Notes: generated by a model from the letters alone, not told the origin. DNA of 51,426 nucleotides from Ramlibacter sp. (GCF_029866045.1 NZ_JARXAB010000180.1:1-51426), one strand, 5' to 3'; numbered from the stretch's first letter, positions 16,334-25,478 are shown. Numbers and translations: made by a program.

Positions 16334-17202
16334 TCGCATCTATCTCCTTCGGACTGCAGCAAAGTCACCCGAGCCTCGGCAAGCAGGTCAGGCCGGTTCA
16401 AGCCTACCGCAGCCAAGCGGGTCCCTTCGCTTCTGCGATTTTCTACCCGCAAGCGGTTGACTGACTCTCGATCGCGGGCTTGCTCCCTGTGCCAAAGATG
16501 AAAAACTTCGGACGCCAAGTAGCCATTCCTGCGCACCAAGCCCTGATTGTGCAGCCTCAAGACGAGGTCGGCATCCTCATGCCCCCATCCGGCAAAAGTC
16601 TCATCGAAACCGTTGACTGTAGCCAAGTCGGACCACCACAACCCGAAGTTGCAACTGCGGATCCCCTTCCAGGAAAAGCGCGCTTGCACGCGTCCGGGCA
16701 GGCCGGGCCAATGAAGCAAATGGCCCAACTTGTTGACCTGTCCCGACAGGCGCAGGCGCAGCCAGTCCCCGGCCGAAAGCGCCAGGGGATCGACCTCACC
16801 GGCCAACACCTGATCGGTGAACGCTGGGCTCAGCAACACACGGCTGCCATTGACGAACGCCCCGGGGCGGGCCAGTGCGCGATGGGCTCGCACGAAGCCG
16901 GGGCCTGGTATGCAGTCCCCATCGAGAAAAACGATGTAGTCGGCGCCGGCCTCATGCGCCACCCGGGCGCCCAGGTTCCGGGCTTTTGAGGCGGTGAAAC
17001 CTGTATCGGGATGCCAAGCATGCCAAACCGGGCCCCTCGAGACTGGCAAGCCCGCCCTCAGCGCCTGCACGTGCTCCTCTCGGGAGCCGTCGTCGGCGAC
17101 CACCAGCAAATCTTCGGCCGACAGTTGCGGGGCCAGGCTACGCAGCAGAGCCACAAGGGCATCGCTGCGGTTGTAGGTCAGGACAACAAAGCCAATGCGC
17201 AT
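16330..17202 (-). CDS. Family 2 glycosyltransferase with galactosyltransferase-like C-terminal domain
   Basis: A 290-aa cytosolic GT-A enzyme that starts MRIGFVVLTYNRSDALVALL. It has DDGSREEHVQAL, the metal-binding DxD segment YIVFLDGDCIPGPGF and the C-terminal GWGHEDADLVLRLHNQG, the ED-containing acceptor/catalytic motif of the Glyco_transf_7C-type domain. The sugar and acceptor cannot be read from sequence; an LPS or surface polysaccharide role is inferred from the neighbours. The ATG at 17202 is chosen because it overlaps the stop of the preceding gene by one base (TGATG). Its own stop overlaps tolB by four bases. Confidence 0.85.
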   Translation of the reverse strand: MRIGFVVLTYNRSDALVALLRSLAPQLSAEDLLVVADDGSREEHVQALRAGLPVSRGPVWHAWHPDTGFTASKARNLGARVAHEAGADYIVFLDGDCIPGPGFVRAHRALARPGAFVNGSRVLLSPAFTDQVLAGEVDPLALSAGDWLRLRLSGQVNKLGHLLHWPGLPGRVQARFSWKGIRSCNFGLWWSDLATVNGFDETFAGWGHEDADLVLRLHNQGLVRRNGYLASEVFHLWHREQARDRESVNRLRVENRRSEGTRLAAVGLNRPDLLAEARVTLLQSEGDRCE

Positions 17203-17969
17203 CAGCGAGGCAGATCCCTGGACATCGGCGGCTGCTGCATGAGCCACAGCTTGAGGTAGCGGTAGTAGGTGCCCTCAGCGTTGGAGACAGCCAGCATGAA
17301 GCCGCGCCGACCATCAAGAAAGCCGGCCTGGAGAAAATAAGTTCGGATGAAGGCCCAGCCGCCGCTGACCACCGCGCGAGAAAAACTCACCCGCTTCCCG
17401 CGCGCGGCCATGTCACGAGCTCCCGCGCTGGAATAGCGATTGAGCTTGTCCAGGACCGACTCCAGGTCGGGGAAGCTGAAGTGAATGAGAGGCGAACTGA
17501 GATCAGCCACGCTCCCCTGGACACGGACGGTGGCGTGGATTTCGGTCTCGCTATAGCGGGCCTGGCCCCGGCGCCCGAGGCGGATATTGAAGTCTGGCCA
17601 CCAGCCACCGTGACGCATGAACTGTCCGCAGTAGGCCGACAGCCGGGGCACTCGAAATCCGGCAACATCCTCGCGCTCAATGGCGCGGCGGATTTCTGTC
17701 GCCAGTGCGGGGGGGATGCGCTCGTCGGCATCCAGAGAGAAGAACCAGTCGCCCGTGGCGCGGTCAATGGCGCGGTTCTTTTGCGGGCCGTCGCCTGCCC
17801 AGTCCATCTCGAACACGATCGCGCCTTCTGCGCGGGCCAAGTCGACGGTGGCGTCGGTGCTGCCGCAATCCACCACAACCACCTCATCGGCGAAGCGGGC
17901 CGAGCGAATGCAATCCGCAATGTGCTGGGCTTCGTTTTTTGTGATGATGGTGACGGACAAGCGCGGCAT
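17202..17969 (-). CDS. Family 2 glycosyltransferase, WaaE/KdtX-like
   Basis: A 255-aa GT-A enzyme that resembles the LPS core beta-1,4-glucosyltransferase family WaaE/KdtX. It has LSVTIITKNEAQHIADCI at the N-terminus, VVVDCGSTDAT, GPQKNRAIDRATGDW, the DxD motif FSLDADERIPP, and a C-terminal region with HGGWWPDFNIRLGRRGQ. The start at 17969 is set by the conserved LSVTIITKNEA; an ATG at 18014 would add 15 residues and neither has a clear ribosome-binding site. It is the first gene of the minus-strand arm and is divergent from galE, 112 bp away. Confidence 0.85.
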   Translation of the reverse strand: MPRLSVTIITKNEAQHIADCIRSARFADEVVVVDCGSTDATVDLARAEGAIVFEMDWAGDGPQKNRAIDRATGDWFFSLDADERIPPALATEIRRAIEREDVAGFRVPRLSAYCGQFMRHGGWWPDFNIRLGRRGQARYSETEIHATVRVQGSVADLSSPLIHFSFPDLESVLDKLNRYSSAGARDMAARGKRVSFSRAVVSGGWAFIRTYFLQAGFLDGRRGFMLAVSNAEGTYYRYLKLWLMQQPPMSRDLPR

Positions 17970-18012
17970 GGACAGACAGAACGGGCTGGGCTGCAGAACG
18001 AACGGTTTGAAC

Positions 18013-18072
18013 ATGCCGAGGCGGCATAATCAAGCGAACTGTCCGGGCTGTCTCCCGGCGGGCAATTATTGC
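18013..18072. promoter_or_regulatory. Intergenic dyads between divergent glycosyltransferase and galE genes
   Basis: Two short inverted repeats lie in the 112-bp divergent gap: ATGCCG-AGG-CGGCAT (18013-18027), overlapping a CATAAT hexamer (18025-18030) that could be the galE -10, and GCAAT-T-ATTGC (18062-18072), nine bases before the galE ATG. Neither has a consensus -35 at the right spacing. Confidence 0.35.
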
Positions 18073-18081
18073 ATCCCCTCC

Positions 18082-19077
18082 ATGGACTCCCGCACCCCTG
18101 TGATCGTGGCTGGCGGCGCCGGCTACATCGGCTCGCACATGGTGCGCATGCTGCGCGAGCAGGGCTATCGGCCGATCGTGGTGGACAACCTGTCGACCGG
18201 CCATGCGGACGCCGTACAGGGCGCCGAGTTGCACCAAGGCGATATCGGCGACGCCGCCTTCATGGCTGCCCTGCTGCGTGAAACCCGCCCCGCCTGCGTG
18301 ATGCACTTCGCCGCTTCCAGTCTGGTCGGCGAGTCCATGCAGCATCCAGGCAAGTACTGGCGCAACAACCTGGTCCAGACCCTGTCCCTGCTCGACACGC
18401 TGGTCGCGGCACAAGTGCCTCGTTTCATCTTCTCCTCCACCGCTGCTGTCTACGGCAACCCGCAACAGGTTCCCATCCCTGAGGACCATCCCACCCAGCC
18501 GATCAACCCCTACGGCCATAGCAAGCTGGCGGTGGAACACCTGCTGCAAGACTATGAGGCGGCACATGGCTTGCGCCATATCGTTCTGCGTTACTTCAAT
18601 GCCGCGGGCGCGCATCCGGAAGGTAGCCTCGGTGAGCGGCACGAACCCGAGACCCACCTGATCCCGCTGGTGCTGCAGGTGGCCTCAGGAAGGCGGGCGG
18701 AGATCGCCCGCTTCGGGTCCGGGCACCCGACCCCCGACGGGTCCTGCATCCGCGACTACATCCATGTGCAAGACCTGTGCGAAGCCCACCTGCTGGCGCT
18801 CCAGCGCCTAGAGGCCGGCGGCGCCAGCGGGACCTTCAATCTGGGCAATGGCCTGGGCCATTCAGTCAACGAGGTGATCGCCACCGCTCGCCAGGTCACC
18901 GGTCACCCGATCCCGGTGCGGGACGATCCCGCCCGCATGGGTGACCCGCCGGTGCTGGTGGCCGACTCAGCGCGCGCCAGGGCCGAGTTGGGCTGGTCCC
19001 CGCGGCTGCCCGACCTGAAAAGCATCGTGACGCATGCCTGGCAGTGGGAAAGACGGCAAGCAGGAGTATCCGGTTGA
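18082..19077 (+). CDS. galE: UDP-glucose 4-epimerase GalE
   Basis: This extended short-chain dehydrogenase interconverts UDP-glucose and UDP-galactose (and possibly the N-acetyl forms) and supplies activated sugar for the LPS genes around it. The 331-aa protein has the Rossmann motif GGAGYIGSH (residues 11-19), the catalytic Ser119/Thr120 in SSTAAVYG, Tyr144-x3-Lys148 in NPYGHSK, and the conserved YFNAAGA and CIRDYIHVQDLCEAH. The ATG at 18082 is placed directly before VIVAGGAGYIG; a longer upstream reading frame has no homology. Its stop overlaps the msbA start by one base (TGATG). Confidence 0.95.
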   Translation: MDSRTPVIVAGGAGYIGSHMVRMLREQGYRPIVVDNLSTGHADAVQGAELHQGDIGDAAFMAALLRETRPACVMHFAASSLVGESMQHPGKYWRNNLVQTLSLLDTLVAAQVPRFIFSSTAAVYGNPQQVPIPEDHPTQPINPYGHSKLAVEHLLQDYEAAHGLRHIVLRYFNAAGAHPEGSLGERHEPETHLIPLVLQVASGRRAEIARFGSGHPTPDGSCIRDYIHVQDLCEAHLLALQRLEAGGASGTFNLGNGLGHSVNEVIATARQVTGHPIPVRDDPARMGDPPVLVADSARARAELGWSPRLPDLKSIVTHAWQWERRQAGVSG

Positions 19078-20828
19078 TGGGGTTGAACCTGAAAACCGTG
19101 CGCTGGCTGCTGCCCTACTTCCGAGGGACACGCCGGTTCTGGGTGCTGGCCGCACTGGCCACCGTGGTCACCGCCGCGACCGAGCCTCTGGTCCCTGCCC
19201 TGCTCAAGCCGCTGCTGGACCAAGGGTTTGCAGGAGAAGGTATTGCGCTGTGGATGGTTCCAGCCGCCCTGCTGGGGCTGTTTGCGGTTCGCGGGACGGC
19301 GGGCTTCCTGGCCGACCTGGCCTTGGCGCGCATCACCCAGGACGGGCTGCTCGCCCTCAGGCGGGCGATGTTTGGCCGCATCCTGGACGCGCGCCTGGCC
19401 CTGTTCGGAAAGGAGAGCGCGACCTCCCTGTCGAACACAGTTGTCTTCGAGGTGCAGAACGGGGCGCAACTGCTGGTCAATTCCGTCATTGGCCTGCTCA
19501 AGGACGCCCTGGGGCTGCTGGCTTTGGTGGGCTACCTGGTCTACCTGAACTGGCAACTCACCTTGGTCGTGTTCATGGTGGTACCAGGCGTCGGCTGGAT
19601 CATGCGCACTTTGTCCAAGCGCCTCTACCGCATCGCGCGCAGCACCCAGACCGCCACCAACGACCTGGCCTATGTGGTCGAGGAAAACGTGCTTGCAGCC
19701 CGGGTCGTGCGCCTGCATGGCGCCCAGGAGGGGCAAGCCGAGCGCTTTCGGGGGCTGAGCCTGGTCCTGCGCCGGCTTGCGCTCAAGGCCGCAGCGGCGT
19801 CGGCAGCGATCACGCCTCTGACGCACATGCTGGCGGCGCTGGCCTTGTCGATGGTCATCGCCATTGCGCTGTGGCAATCGCGCGCGGGCATCACCGTGGG
19901 CACGTTCGCCTCCTTCATTACCGCGGTGCTCATGCTGCTCGCCCCCATCAAACGCCTGTCTGAGGCCGCGACACCGATCGCCCGCGGGCTGGCCGCGGTC
20001 CAGCGTGGCATCGATCTGATCGAACTGACGCCGGCCGAGTCCGGCGGTGGACATGCCCCGCTTCAGTGCCAGGGCCGTGTCGACCTGCGCGGAGTCCGTG
20101 TGCGTTATCGAGAGGACCAGACCGTGGCACTGGATGGTCTGAATCTGTCGATCGCACCCGGCCAGGTGGTTGCACTGGTGGGGCCCTCTGGCTCAGGCAA
20201 GACGACGCTGGCGAACCTGCTGCCACGCTTCGTCGTCCCCGACGCCGGGAGCGTGGAGCTCGATGGCGTCGACGTGTCGCAGTGGGATCTCGCCACCCTG
20301 CGCCGCCAGTTCGCACTGGTGTCGCAGGATGTGGTGATGTTCAACGATACGCTGGCCCGCAACATTTCCATGTCAGAGGTGCCAGACCTGGTCCGTGTCA
20401 GGCACTGCCTCGACGCCGCGAACCTGGCTGATCTCGTCGATGGCCTGCCCCAGGGGCTCGACACCATCACCGGCCACAACGCCACCGAGCTTTCCGGCGG
20501 CCAGCGCCAACGCCTGGCCATCGCGCGCGCCCTGTACAAGGATGCGCCGATCCTGATCCTGGACGAAGCCACTTCGGCCCTGGATGCAGCCTCCGAGCGG
20601 CTGGTCCAGGAGGCCCTCAAGCGATTGATGACCGGCCGCACCACAGTGATCATCGCCCACCGCCTGTCCACCATCGAGCACGTGGACCATATCCTCGTGC
20701 TCGATCAGGGACGCGTCGTCGAGTCCGGGACGCACCCGCAACTGCTCGCCATGAACGGGCTGTACGCCAGCCTGCACGCGATACAAGCTGGCACTGCACG
20801 CCCCCCCGCCCTTGCGGTCGCTGGATGA
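19077..20828 (+). CDS. msbA: Lipid A export ATP-binding/permease protein MsbA-like
   Basis: A half-size ABC exporter of 583 aa that flips core-lipid A across the inner membrane. An N-terminal membrane domain of six predicted segments (about 15-310, for example FWVLAALATVVTAATEPLV) precedes the ATPase. Motifs: Walker A GPSGSGKTTL near 369, signature ELSGGQRQRLAIARAL near 472, Walker B ILILDEATSALD near 492, then IIAHRLST. The ATG at 19077 has AGGAG 10 bases upstream and overlaps the galE stop. The family also contains other glycolipid flippases, but the LPS neighbours favour MsbA. Its stop overlaps the next gene by four bases. Confidence 0.9.
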   Translation: MGLNLKTVRWLLPYFRGTRRFWVLAALATVVTAATEPLVPALLKPLLDQGFAGEGIALWMVPAALLGLFAVRGTAGFLADLALARITQDGLLALRRAMFGRILDARLALFGKESATSLSNTVVFEVQNGAQLLVNSVIGLLKDALGLLALVGYLVYLNWQLTLVVFMVVPGVGWIMRTLSKRLYRIARSTQTATNDLAYVVEENVLAARVVRLHGAQEGQAERFRGLSLVLRRLALKAAAASAAITPLTHMLAALALSMVIAIALWQSRAGITVGTFASFITAVLMLLAPIKRLSEAATPIARGLAAVQRGIDLIELTPAESGGGHAPLQCQGRVDLRGVRVRYREDQTVALDGLNLSIAPGQVVALVGPSGSGKTTLANLLPRFVVPDAGSVELDGVDVSQWDLATLRRQFALVSQDVVMFNDTLARNISMSEVPDLVRVRHCLDAANLADLVDGLPQGLDTITGHNATELSGGQRQRLAIARALYKDAPILILDEATSALDAASERLVQEALKRLMTGRTTVIIAHRLSTIEHVDHILVLDQGRVVESGTHPQLLAMNGLYASLHAIQAGTARPPALAVAG

Positions 20829-21919
20829 ACCGCGTCCTGATCATCGCAACCCGCCAGATCGGCGATGTCCTTCTCACCACGCCCCTGGTCCATGCAGCCA
20901 GAAAGCGCTGGCCGAAAGCCCGTATCGACGTCCTCGGTTTCGAGGGTCAATTGGCCATCCTGAAGGGCAACCCGGACATTGACCAATGCCTCGCTACCCC
21001 GGCCCGCCTCGGATGGGGCGGCGCCTGGCGCCTGTTGCGCCAGCTCTGGCGTCGCTACGACCTGGCCTTGGTGTCGCAGCCGGGTGACCGGGCGCACCTC
21101 CTGGGCTGGATCGCCGCCCCCTGCCGCAGCGGGCTCCTGCCCGAGTCCGGTGGCAGCAACTGGTGGAAGACCCGACTGCTCGATCACGCGGTGACGAGTG
21201 CAGGCGATCGGGGCGAAGTCCATGTGGTCACAGAAAAAGTCCGGCTCCTCGACCCCTGGCTGGTCAAGGGCGAGGCCTTCACGCAGGTGGTGCCGCCACC
21301 ACCACGTCCCCTGCCCGCCGAATTGGCCGCCAGGCTGAGGCCCGCCCCCATCGTTGTCCATGTGCCCTCCATATGGCGATACAAGCAGTGGCCGGTCGAA
21401 CATTTCTGCAAATTGGTCCAGGGACTGCTGTGCGAGGGCCATCAGGTCGTGCTGACTGGCTCGTCCAGTCCCCGCGACCAGCAATGCATCGGCGCCTTGC
21501 GAGCCAAGGTTGATTCGCCAGACTTGATCGATGCCAGCGGGCAGTTGGACTTTGGCCAATTGGTCACCCTGCTGTCGGATTGCGCCCTCTACATCGGACC
21601 CGATACCTCGATCACGCACCTGGCGGCCGCCTCAGGCGCGGCGGTGCTGACCGTGTTCGGGCCCACCAACCCGCAGCGCTGGGCACCCTGGCCAGAGGAT
21701 GCAGGCAGGCCCATTCACATCGTCCGACATGCCGCCATGCAAACCCTGAACAACATCACCTTGCTTCAGGGCCCCCAAGAATGCGTCCCCTGCGGACGCG
21801 CAGGCTGCGAAGATCACCACCACAGTCCCAGCGCCTGCCTGGAGTCCATCACGCCCGACTTCGTCCTGGCACAGGCGATGGCTATCATGGCCAAGTCGAG
21901 CAGTAGACAAACCCGTTGA
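20825..21919 (+). CDS. Family 9 glycosyltransferase (heptosyltransferase, WaaF/WaaQ-like)
   Basis: A 364-aa GT-B enzyme of the ADP-heptose:LPS heptosyltransferase family. It starts MNRVLIIATRQIGDVLLTTP, the typical N-terminus carrying the Asp needed for catalysis in this family. The C-terminal donor-site motif GPDTSITHLAAASG is followed by VLTVFGPTNPQRWAPW, and IVVHVPSIWRYKQWP marks the linker region. A late CVPCGRAGCEDHHHS segment carries Cys and His residues, a feature of some WaaF/WaaQ-like proteins. Which core heptose it adds cannot be decided. It overlaps msbA (ATGA) and the next gene (TTGA). Confidence 0.88.
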   Translation: MNRVLIIATRQIGDVLLTTPLVHAARKRWPKARIDVLGFEGQLAILKGNPDIDQCLATPARLGWGGAWRLLRQLWRRYDLALVSQPGDRAHLLGWIAAPCRSGLLPESGGSNWWKTRLLDHAVTSAGDRGEVHVVTEKVRLLDPWLVKGEAFTQVVPPPPRPLPAELAARLRPAPIVVHVPSIWRYKQWPVEHFCKLVQGLLCEGHQVVLTGSSSPRDQQCIGALRAKVDSPDLIDASGQLDFGQLVTLLSDCALYIGPDTSITHLAAASGAAVLTVFGPTNPQRWAPWPEDAGRPIHIVRHAAMQTLNNITLLQGPQECVPCGRAGCEDHHHSPSACLESITPDFVLAQAMAIMAKSSSRQTR

Positions 21920-22746
21920 TCGGGCGAGTCTCACCCGCAATCCAAAAGGAATTTGAATTGGAGTTGGTAAGCAAGCCGGATTTGGGCCCAGTGAACCGCG
22001 TCGTCGACGCGGTGTACGTGATGACGGTCAGATCGTTCGCAGACCGCATCGCCCACATGAAGTCGGAGTTGGGCCGACATGGGATTGACTTCGAGTTCAT
22101 GCTCGAACACGACGCCGACCAAATGGCCCCAGAGGTCGTTGCGCGCACCTTCGCGTCAGGCAGCGATATCTCGCGTGGTGCGCAGTCCCTGGTCCTCAAG
22201 ACCCTCGACACCTGGCGCCTGGCGCTGGCCCGTGGCCACCGGCGGATCCTCATTCTGGAGGACGATGCCCTGCTAGACCCCGATTTCAACGCGCGATTCG
22301 TTCAGGCCATGGAGGCCGCTGACAAGCTCGAGCCGGGATGGCTCATCTTCCTTGGCGGGCATGACACCAAGGTCCCGGATCGCTTCTTCCTGACGCAAGG
22401 ACCGCTGGTCGAGTTGCCCATTGCCACCGCTGAGGGCTATGTGTGCGATGCCGAAGCCCTGCGCCGCCGCCTTGCATGGGTCGACGAACACAAGATCGAC
22501 CTCGCCCTCGACCTGTTCATGCGCAAGCTCGATCCGATGCTCGGGACCCGGCAGTACTGGCTGACTCGGCCTCTCGTCGAGCAAGGCAGTGTCGTGGGAC
22601 TCTTCGACAGTGCGCTCGACGGGCAGCGCAAAAAGCACAGCCGCAGCTTCAACATTTTGAGGAACAGGTGGAACAAATTCCAGCGACACAAACTGCGAGG
22701 GTTTCTCGTGCGGCTGCAGGCGCGCCTGGGTCGGATGCCCAAGTGA
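21916..22746 (+). CDS. Family 25 glycosyltransferase (LPS biosynthesis)
   Basis: A GT25 enzyme of up to 276 aa, the family of Haemophilus/Neisseria LPS beta-galactosyltransferases. It has VYVMTVRSFADRIAHMKSEL (the opening strand and basic motif), the metal-binding ILILEDDALLDPDF, LVLKTLDTWRLALARGH and GWLIFLGGHD. The start is uncertain: a TTG at 21916 overlaps the upstream stop, whereas a TTG at 21958 has AAAAGGA eight bases upstream; both precede the conserved VYVMTV. Methionine 22021 would cut into the fold. The gene lies inside the plus-strand LPS operon and overlaps the ligase by four bases. Confidence 0.85.
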   Translation: MIGRVSPAIQKEFELELVSKPDLGPVNRVVDAVYVMTVRSFADRIAHMKSELGRHGIDFEFMLEHDADQMAPEVVARTFASGSDISRGAQSLVLKTLDTWRLALARGHRRILILEDDALLDPDFNARFVQAMEAADKLEPGWLIFLGGHDTKVPDRFFLTQGPLVELPIATAEGYVCDAEALRRRLAWVDEHKIDLALDLFMRKLDPMLGTRQYWLTRPLVEQGSVVGLFDSALDGQRKKHSRSFNILRNRWNKFQRHKLRGFLVRLQARLGRMPK

Positions 22747-23960
22747 CCCAGCGCTTCAACCCCCTCCTGGTGGCGCGGATTCTGGTGATCCTCGCACTTG
22801 TGACGCTCATGCGCTCACCGGCACTGGCCAATCTTTTTCTGGTCCTGCTGCTGGTCGTGGCCCTCGGGTCTGGCGCCATCCGGCAGCGGATCGCCCGCAC
22901 CTGGCAGCAGCCGATGGTCAAGGGTTCGGCACTGCTTCTGCTGCTGCTGGCCGCAGGCATTTTGTACAGCGCCTCAGGATGGCGGGAGGGCCTGAACCAA
23001 CTCTGGGCCTGGCGGACCTTGGGTTTCATGGCCATTGCAGCCGCATTGTTCGACGATGTGCACTGGAAGCGGATCGCCCTGCGGACCTTTGCTGGCGTCA
23101 CTGCCCTGGGCGCTTTAGCCGTGGTGCTGATGTCGATCCAGCAGACCGTGGCCTCAGGCCAGCACTTCCCGGTGGCGGTCACCTTGTTCCGGAATTACGC
23201 TACCCAGGGCATGACCTTCACCGCCGCACTTGTGGCGTGCGGCGCGCTCTGGCGGGTTGAAAACGGCCGCTGGCGCAGATTGTGGGGGGCCAGCGCCCTG
23301 CTGCTGCTCGTGGCCACGACCGTGGTCACCGAGGGGCGCAGCGGCTACCTCGTCCTGCTGGCCGCCGCCGCCGCCTTCGTTCTGGGCAGCCTTCTGCAAA
23401 TGGGCCTGTCGCTCACCCGGGCCCTGGCTGGCGCCTTGGCAATCGCAGGACTGGGGCTTGCCCTGGTCACGGCCTCCCCAGTGGCGCGCCAGCGGATCGA
23501 CCTGGCCCTGACCGAAATTCGCAACTATGAGTCGCAGGTCAAGGAGGGCACCTCCATGGGCTTGCGCGTGTACTTCTGGCGCGATGCGGTGACCCTGATC
23601 TCCGAACGACCGGTTTTCGGTTGGGGGACAGGGAGCTACGCAAAGGTCCAGGGGCAACTGGTGGTGGGCCGCAGCGGTGCCTCGGCGATGCCGACGACCG
23701 ATCCACACAACCAGTACCTCAAGATCGCTGCCGAGAACGGGCTGGTCGGTCTTGGGATCTTTCTTGTTTTCTTGGTCAGTCTGTTGCGCCAGCAGCCCAG
23801 TGGGAGTTACCGGCTCGCTGGCCTGGCGGTGCTTGCGGGCTGGTGCGCGACCAGCTTGGCAAGTTCACACTTTTCGACTTTCCAAGAAGGGCATTTGCTC
23901 GCGCTCTTCCTCGGCATCACGCTAGCGGCCGAGTCGGCAACACGGGGCAACACGGGGTGA
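22743..23960 (+). CDS. waaL: O-antigen ligase WaaL / Wzy_C-domain membrane protein
   Basis: A 405-aa polytopic inner-membrane protein with about ten hydrophobic segments. It carries the Wzy_C signature: EGRSGYLVLL (Arg199), a large periplasmic loop with FGWGTGSYAKVQ, then DPHNQYLKIAAENGLVG with His322, the family's essential histidine. Such proteins join O-antigen to lipid A-core or polymerise O-units; the end-of-operon position in an LPS core locus favours ligase. It starts with GTG at 22743, overlapping the GT25 stop (GTGA). It converges on rng with 27 bp between stops and no clear terminator. Confidence 0.85.
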   Translation: MTQRFNPLLVARILVILALVTLMRSPALANLFLVLLLVVALGSGAIRQRIARTWQQPMVKGSALLLLLLAAGILYSASGWREGLNQLWAWRTLGFMAIAAALFDDVHWKRIALRTFAGVTALGALAVVLMSIQQTVASGQHFPVAVTLFRNYATQGMTFTAALVACGALWRVENGRWRRLWGASALLLLVATTVVTEGRSGYLVLLAAAAAFVLGSLLQMGLSLTRALAGALAIAGLGLALVTASPVARQRIDLALTEIRNYESQVKEGTSMGLRVYFWRDAVTLISERPVFGWGTGSYAKVQGQLVVGRSGASAMPTTDPHNQYLKIAAENGLVGLGIFLVFLVSLLRQQPSGSYRLAGLAVLAGWCATSLASSHFSTFQEGHLLALFLGITLAAESATRGNTG

Positions 23961-23987
23961 TGGGCGCGCGAGGGCAGCCCTCGGCCG

Positions 23988-25478
23988 TCACAACAATACG
24001 ATGTCGTACTGCTCTGGCCCCAGCGTCCCGTCCGCCTGCAGCGAAATCGGCTTGCCGATGAAGTCCGACAGCCCCGCCAGGTGAGCGCTTTCCTCGTCGA
24101 GGAACAATTCCACCACCCGCGGCGCGGCGACCACCCGGTACTCCTTGGGGTTGAACTGGCGGGCTTCGCGCAGAATCTCGCGCAGGATGTCGTAGCAGAC
24201 GCTGCGTGCGGTTTTGACCTGGCCTGACCCCTGGCAGGCCGGACAGGGCTCGCACAGCGCATGCGCCAGTGACTCACGGGTGCGCTTGCGGGTCATTTCG
24301 ACCAGCCCCAGTTGGGAGAAGCCCCCCGCCATGGTCTTGACCCGATCCCGCGCAAGCTGCTTGCGCAACTCCGCCAGCACCGCCTCACGATGCTCGGGGC
24401 GCTGCATGTCGATGAAATCGACCACGATGATGCCGCCCAGATTACGCAGCCTGAGTTGTCGGGCGATGGCCTGCGCCGCTTCCAGATTGGTCTTGAAGAC
24501 GGTCTCGTCAAAATTGCGCGCGCCGACGTAGCCACCGGTGTTGACGTCCACCGTGGTCAGCGCCTCGGTCTGGTCCACGATCATGTAACCGCCCGACTTC
24601 AGGTCAACCCGACGGCCCAAAGCACGGGCGACTTCCTCGTCAATCGAATAGAGGTCGAAGATCGGCCGCTCGCCCTTGTACAACTGCAGCTTCACCGCAG
24701 CCTGCGGCATGAACTCTTGGCCAAAGGCCTGCAAGCGCACGAACTGCTCGCGCGAGTCGATGCGGATCGTCTGCGTCTCCTCGGTCACCAGGTCGCGCAG
24801 CACACGCTGGAGCAGGTCCAGGTCTTGATGCAGCAAGCTGGTGGGTGGACGCAGGCCGGCCGCCTCACGGATGCGAGCCCAGGTCTTGCGCAGGTAGGCA
24901 ATGTCCTCGGACATTTCTGCGTCGCTGGTCTCCTCGGCATTGGTACGCAAGATGAAGCCGCCGCCACCGCCATCCTCCGGTTTGCCCACCAGGGCCTGGA
25001 CCCGGGCACGCAGCGCGTCGCGCTGGGCCGGCGGGATCTTCTGCGAGACGCCCACATGGTCGTCCTGCGGCAAATAGACCAGCAAGCGGCCAGCAATGCT
25101 GATTTGGGTGGACAGACGTGCGCCCTTGGTGCCGATCGGGTCCTTGATCACCTGGACCAGCAGGGACTGGCCCTCGAACACCTGCTTTTCGATGGGCACC
25201 GCGCCAACCACCTGCCGCCCAGCGTAGGCCTCGCCCTCGGCGGGGCGCTGCCAGACGTCGGCCACATGCAGGAAGGCGGCGCGCTCGAGGCCAATGTCGA
25301 TGAAGGCCGACTGCATGCCTGGCAACACCCGGGCCACCTTGCCAAGGTAGACATTGCCGACGATGCCGCGCTCGAGTGTGCGCTCGACGTGCAGCTCCTG
25401 GACAGCGCCGGTTTCCACGACGGCCACCCGGGTCTCCTGCGGAGACCAGTTGATCAGGATGTCTTGCGCTGTGCCCAT
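23988..25478 (-). CDS. rng: Ribonuclease G
   Basis: RNase G (496 aa, RNase E/G family) is a single-strand endoribonuclease that matures the 16S rRNA 5' end and degrades some mRNAs. The N-terminal S1 domain (VGNVYLGKVARVLPGMQSAF, about 38-125) is followed by the DNase I-like catalytic domain with the metal-binding aspartates in TTVDVNTGGYVG and IVVDFIDM, and the zinc-link CEPCPACQGSG near residue 409. The long RNase E scaffold tail is absent, hence RNase G. It is the last gene of the yebC-to-rng cluster, 58 bp after maf. Confidence 0.95.
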   Translation of the reverse strand: MGTAQDILINWSPQETRVAVVETGAVQELHVERTLERGIVGNVYLGKVARVLPGMQSAFIDIGLERAAFLHVADVWQRPAEGEAYAGRQVVGAVPIEKQVFEGQSLLVQVIKDPIGTKGARLSTQISIAGRLLVYLPQDDHVGVSQKIPPAQRDALRARVQALVGKPEDGGGGGFILRTNAEETSDAEMSEDIAYLRKTWARIREAAGLRPPTSLLHQDLDLLQRVLRDLVTEETQTIRIDSREQFVRLQAFGQEFMPQAAVKLQLYKGERPIFDLYSIDEEVARALGRRVDLKSGGYMIVDQTEALTTVDVNTGGYVGARNFDETVFKTNLEAAQAIARQLRLRNLGGIIVVDFIDMQRPEHREAVLAELRKQLARDRVKTMAGGFSQLGLVEMTRKRTRESLAHALCEPCPACQGSGQVKTARSVCYDILREILREARQFNPKEYRVVAAPRVVELFLDEESAHLAGLSDFIGKPISLQADGTLGPEQYDIVLL

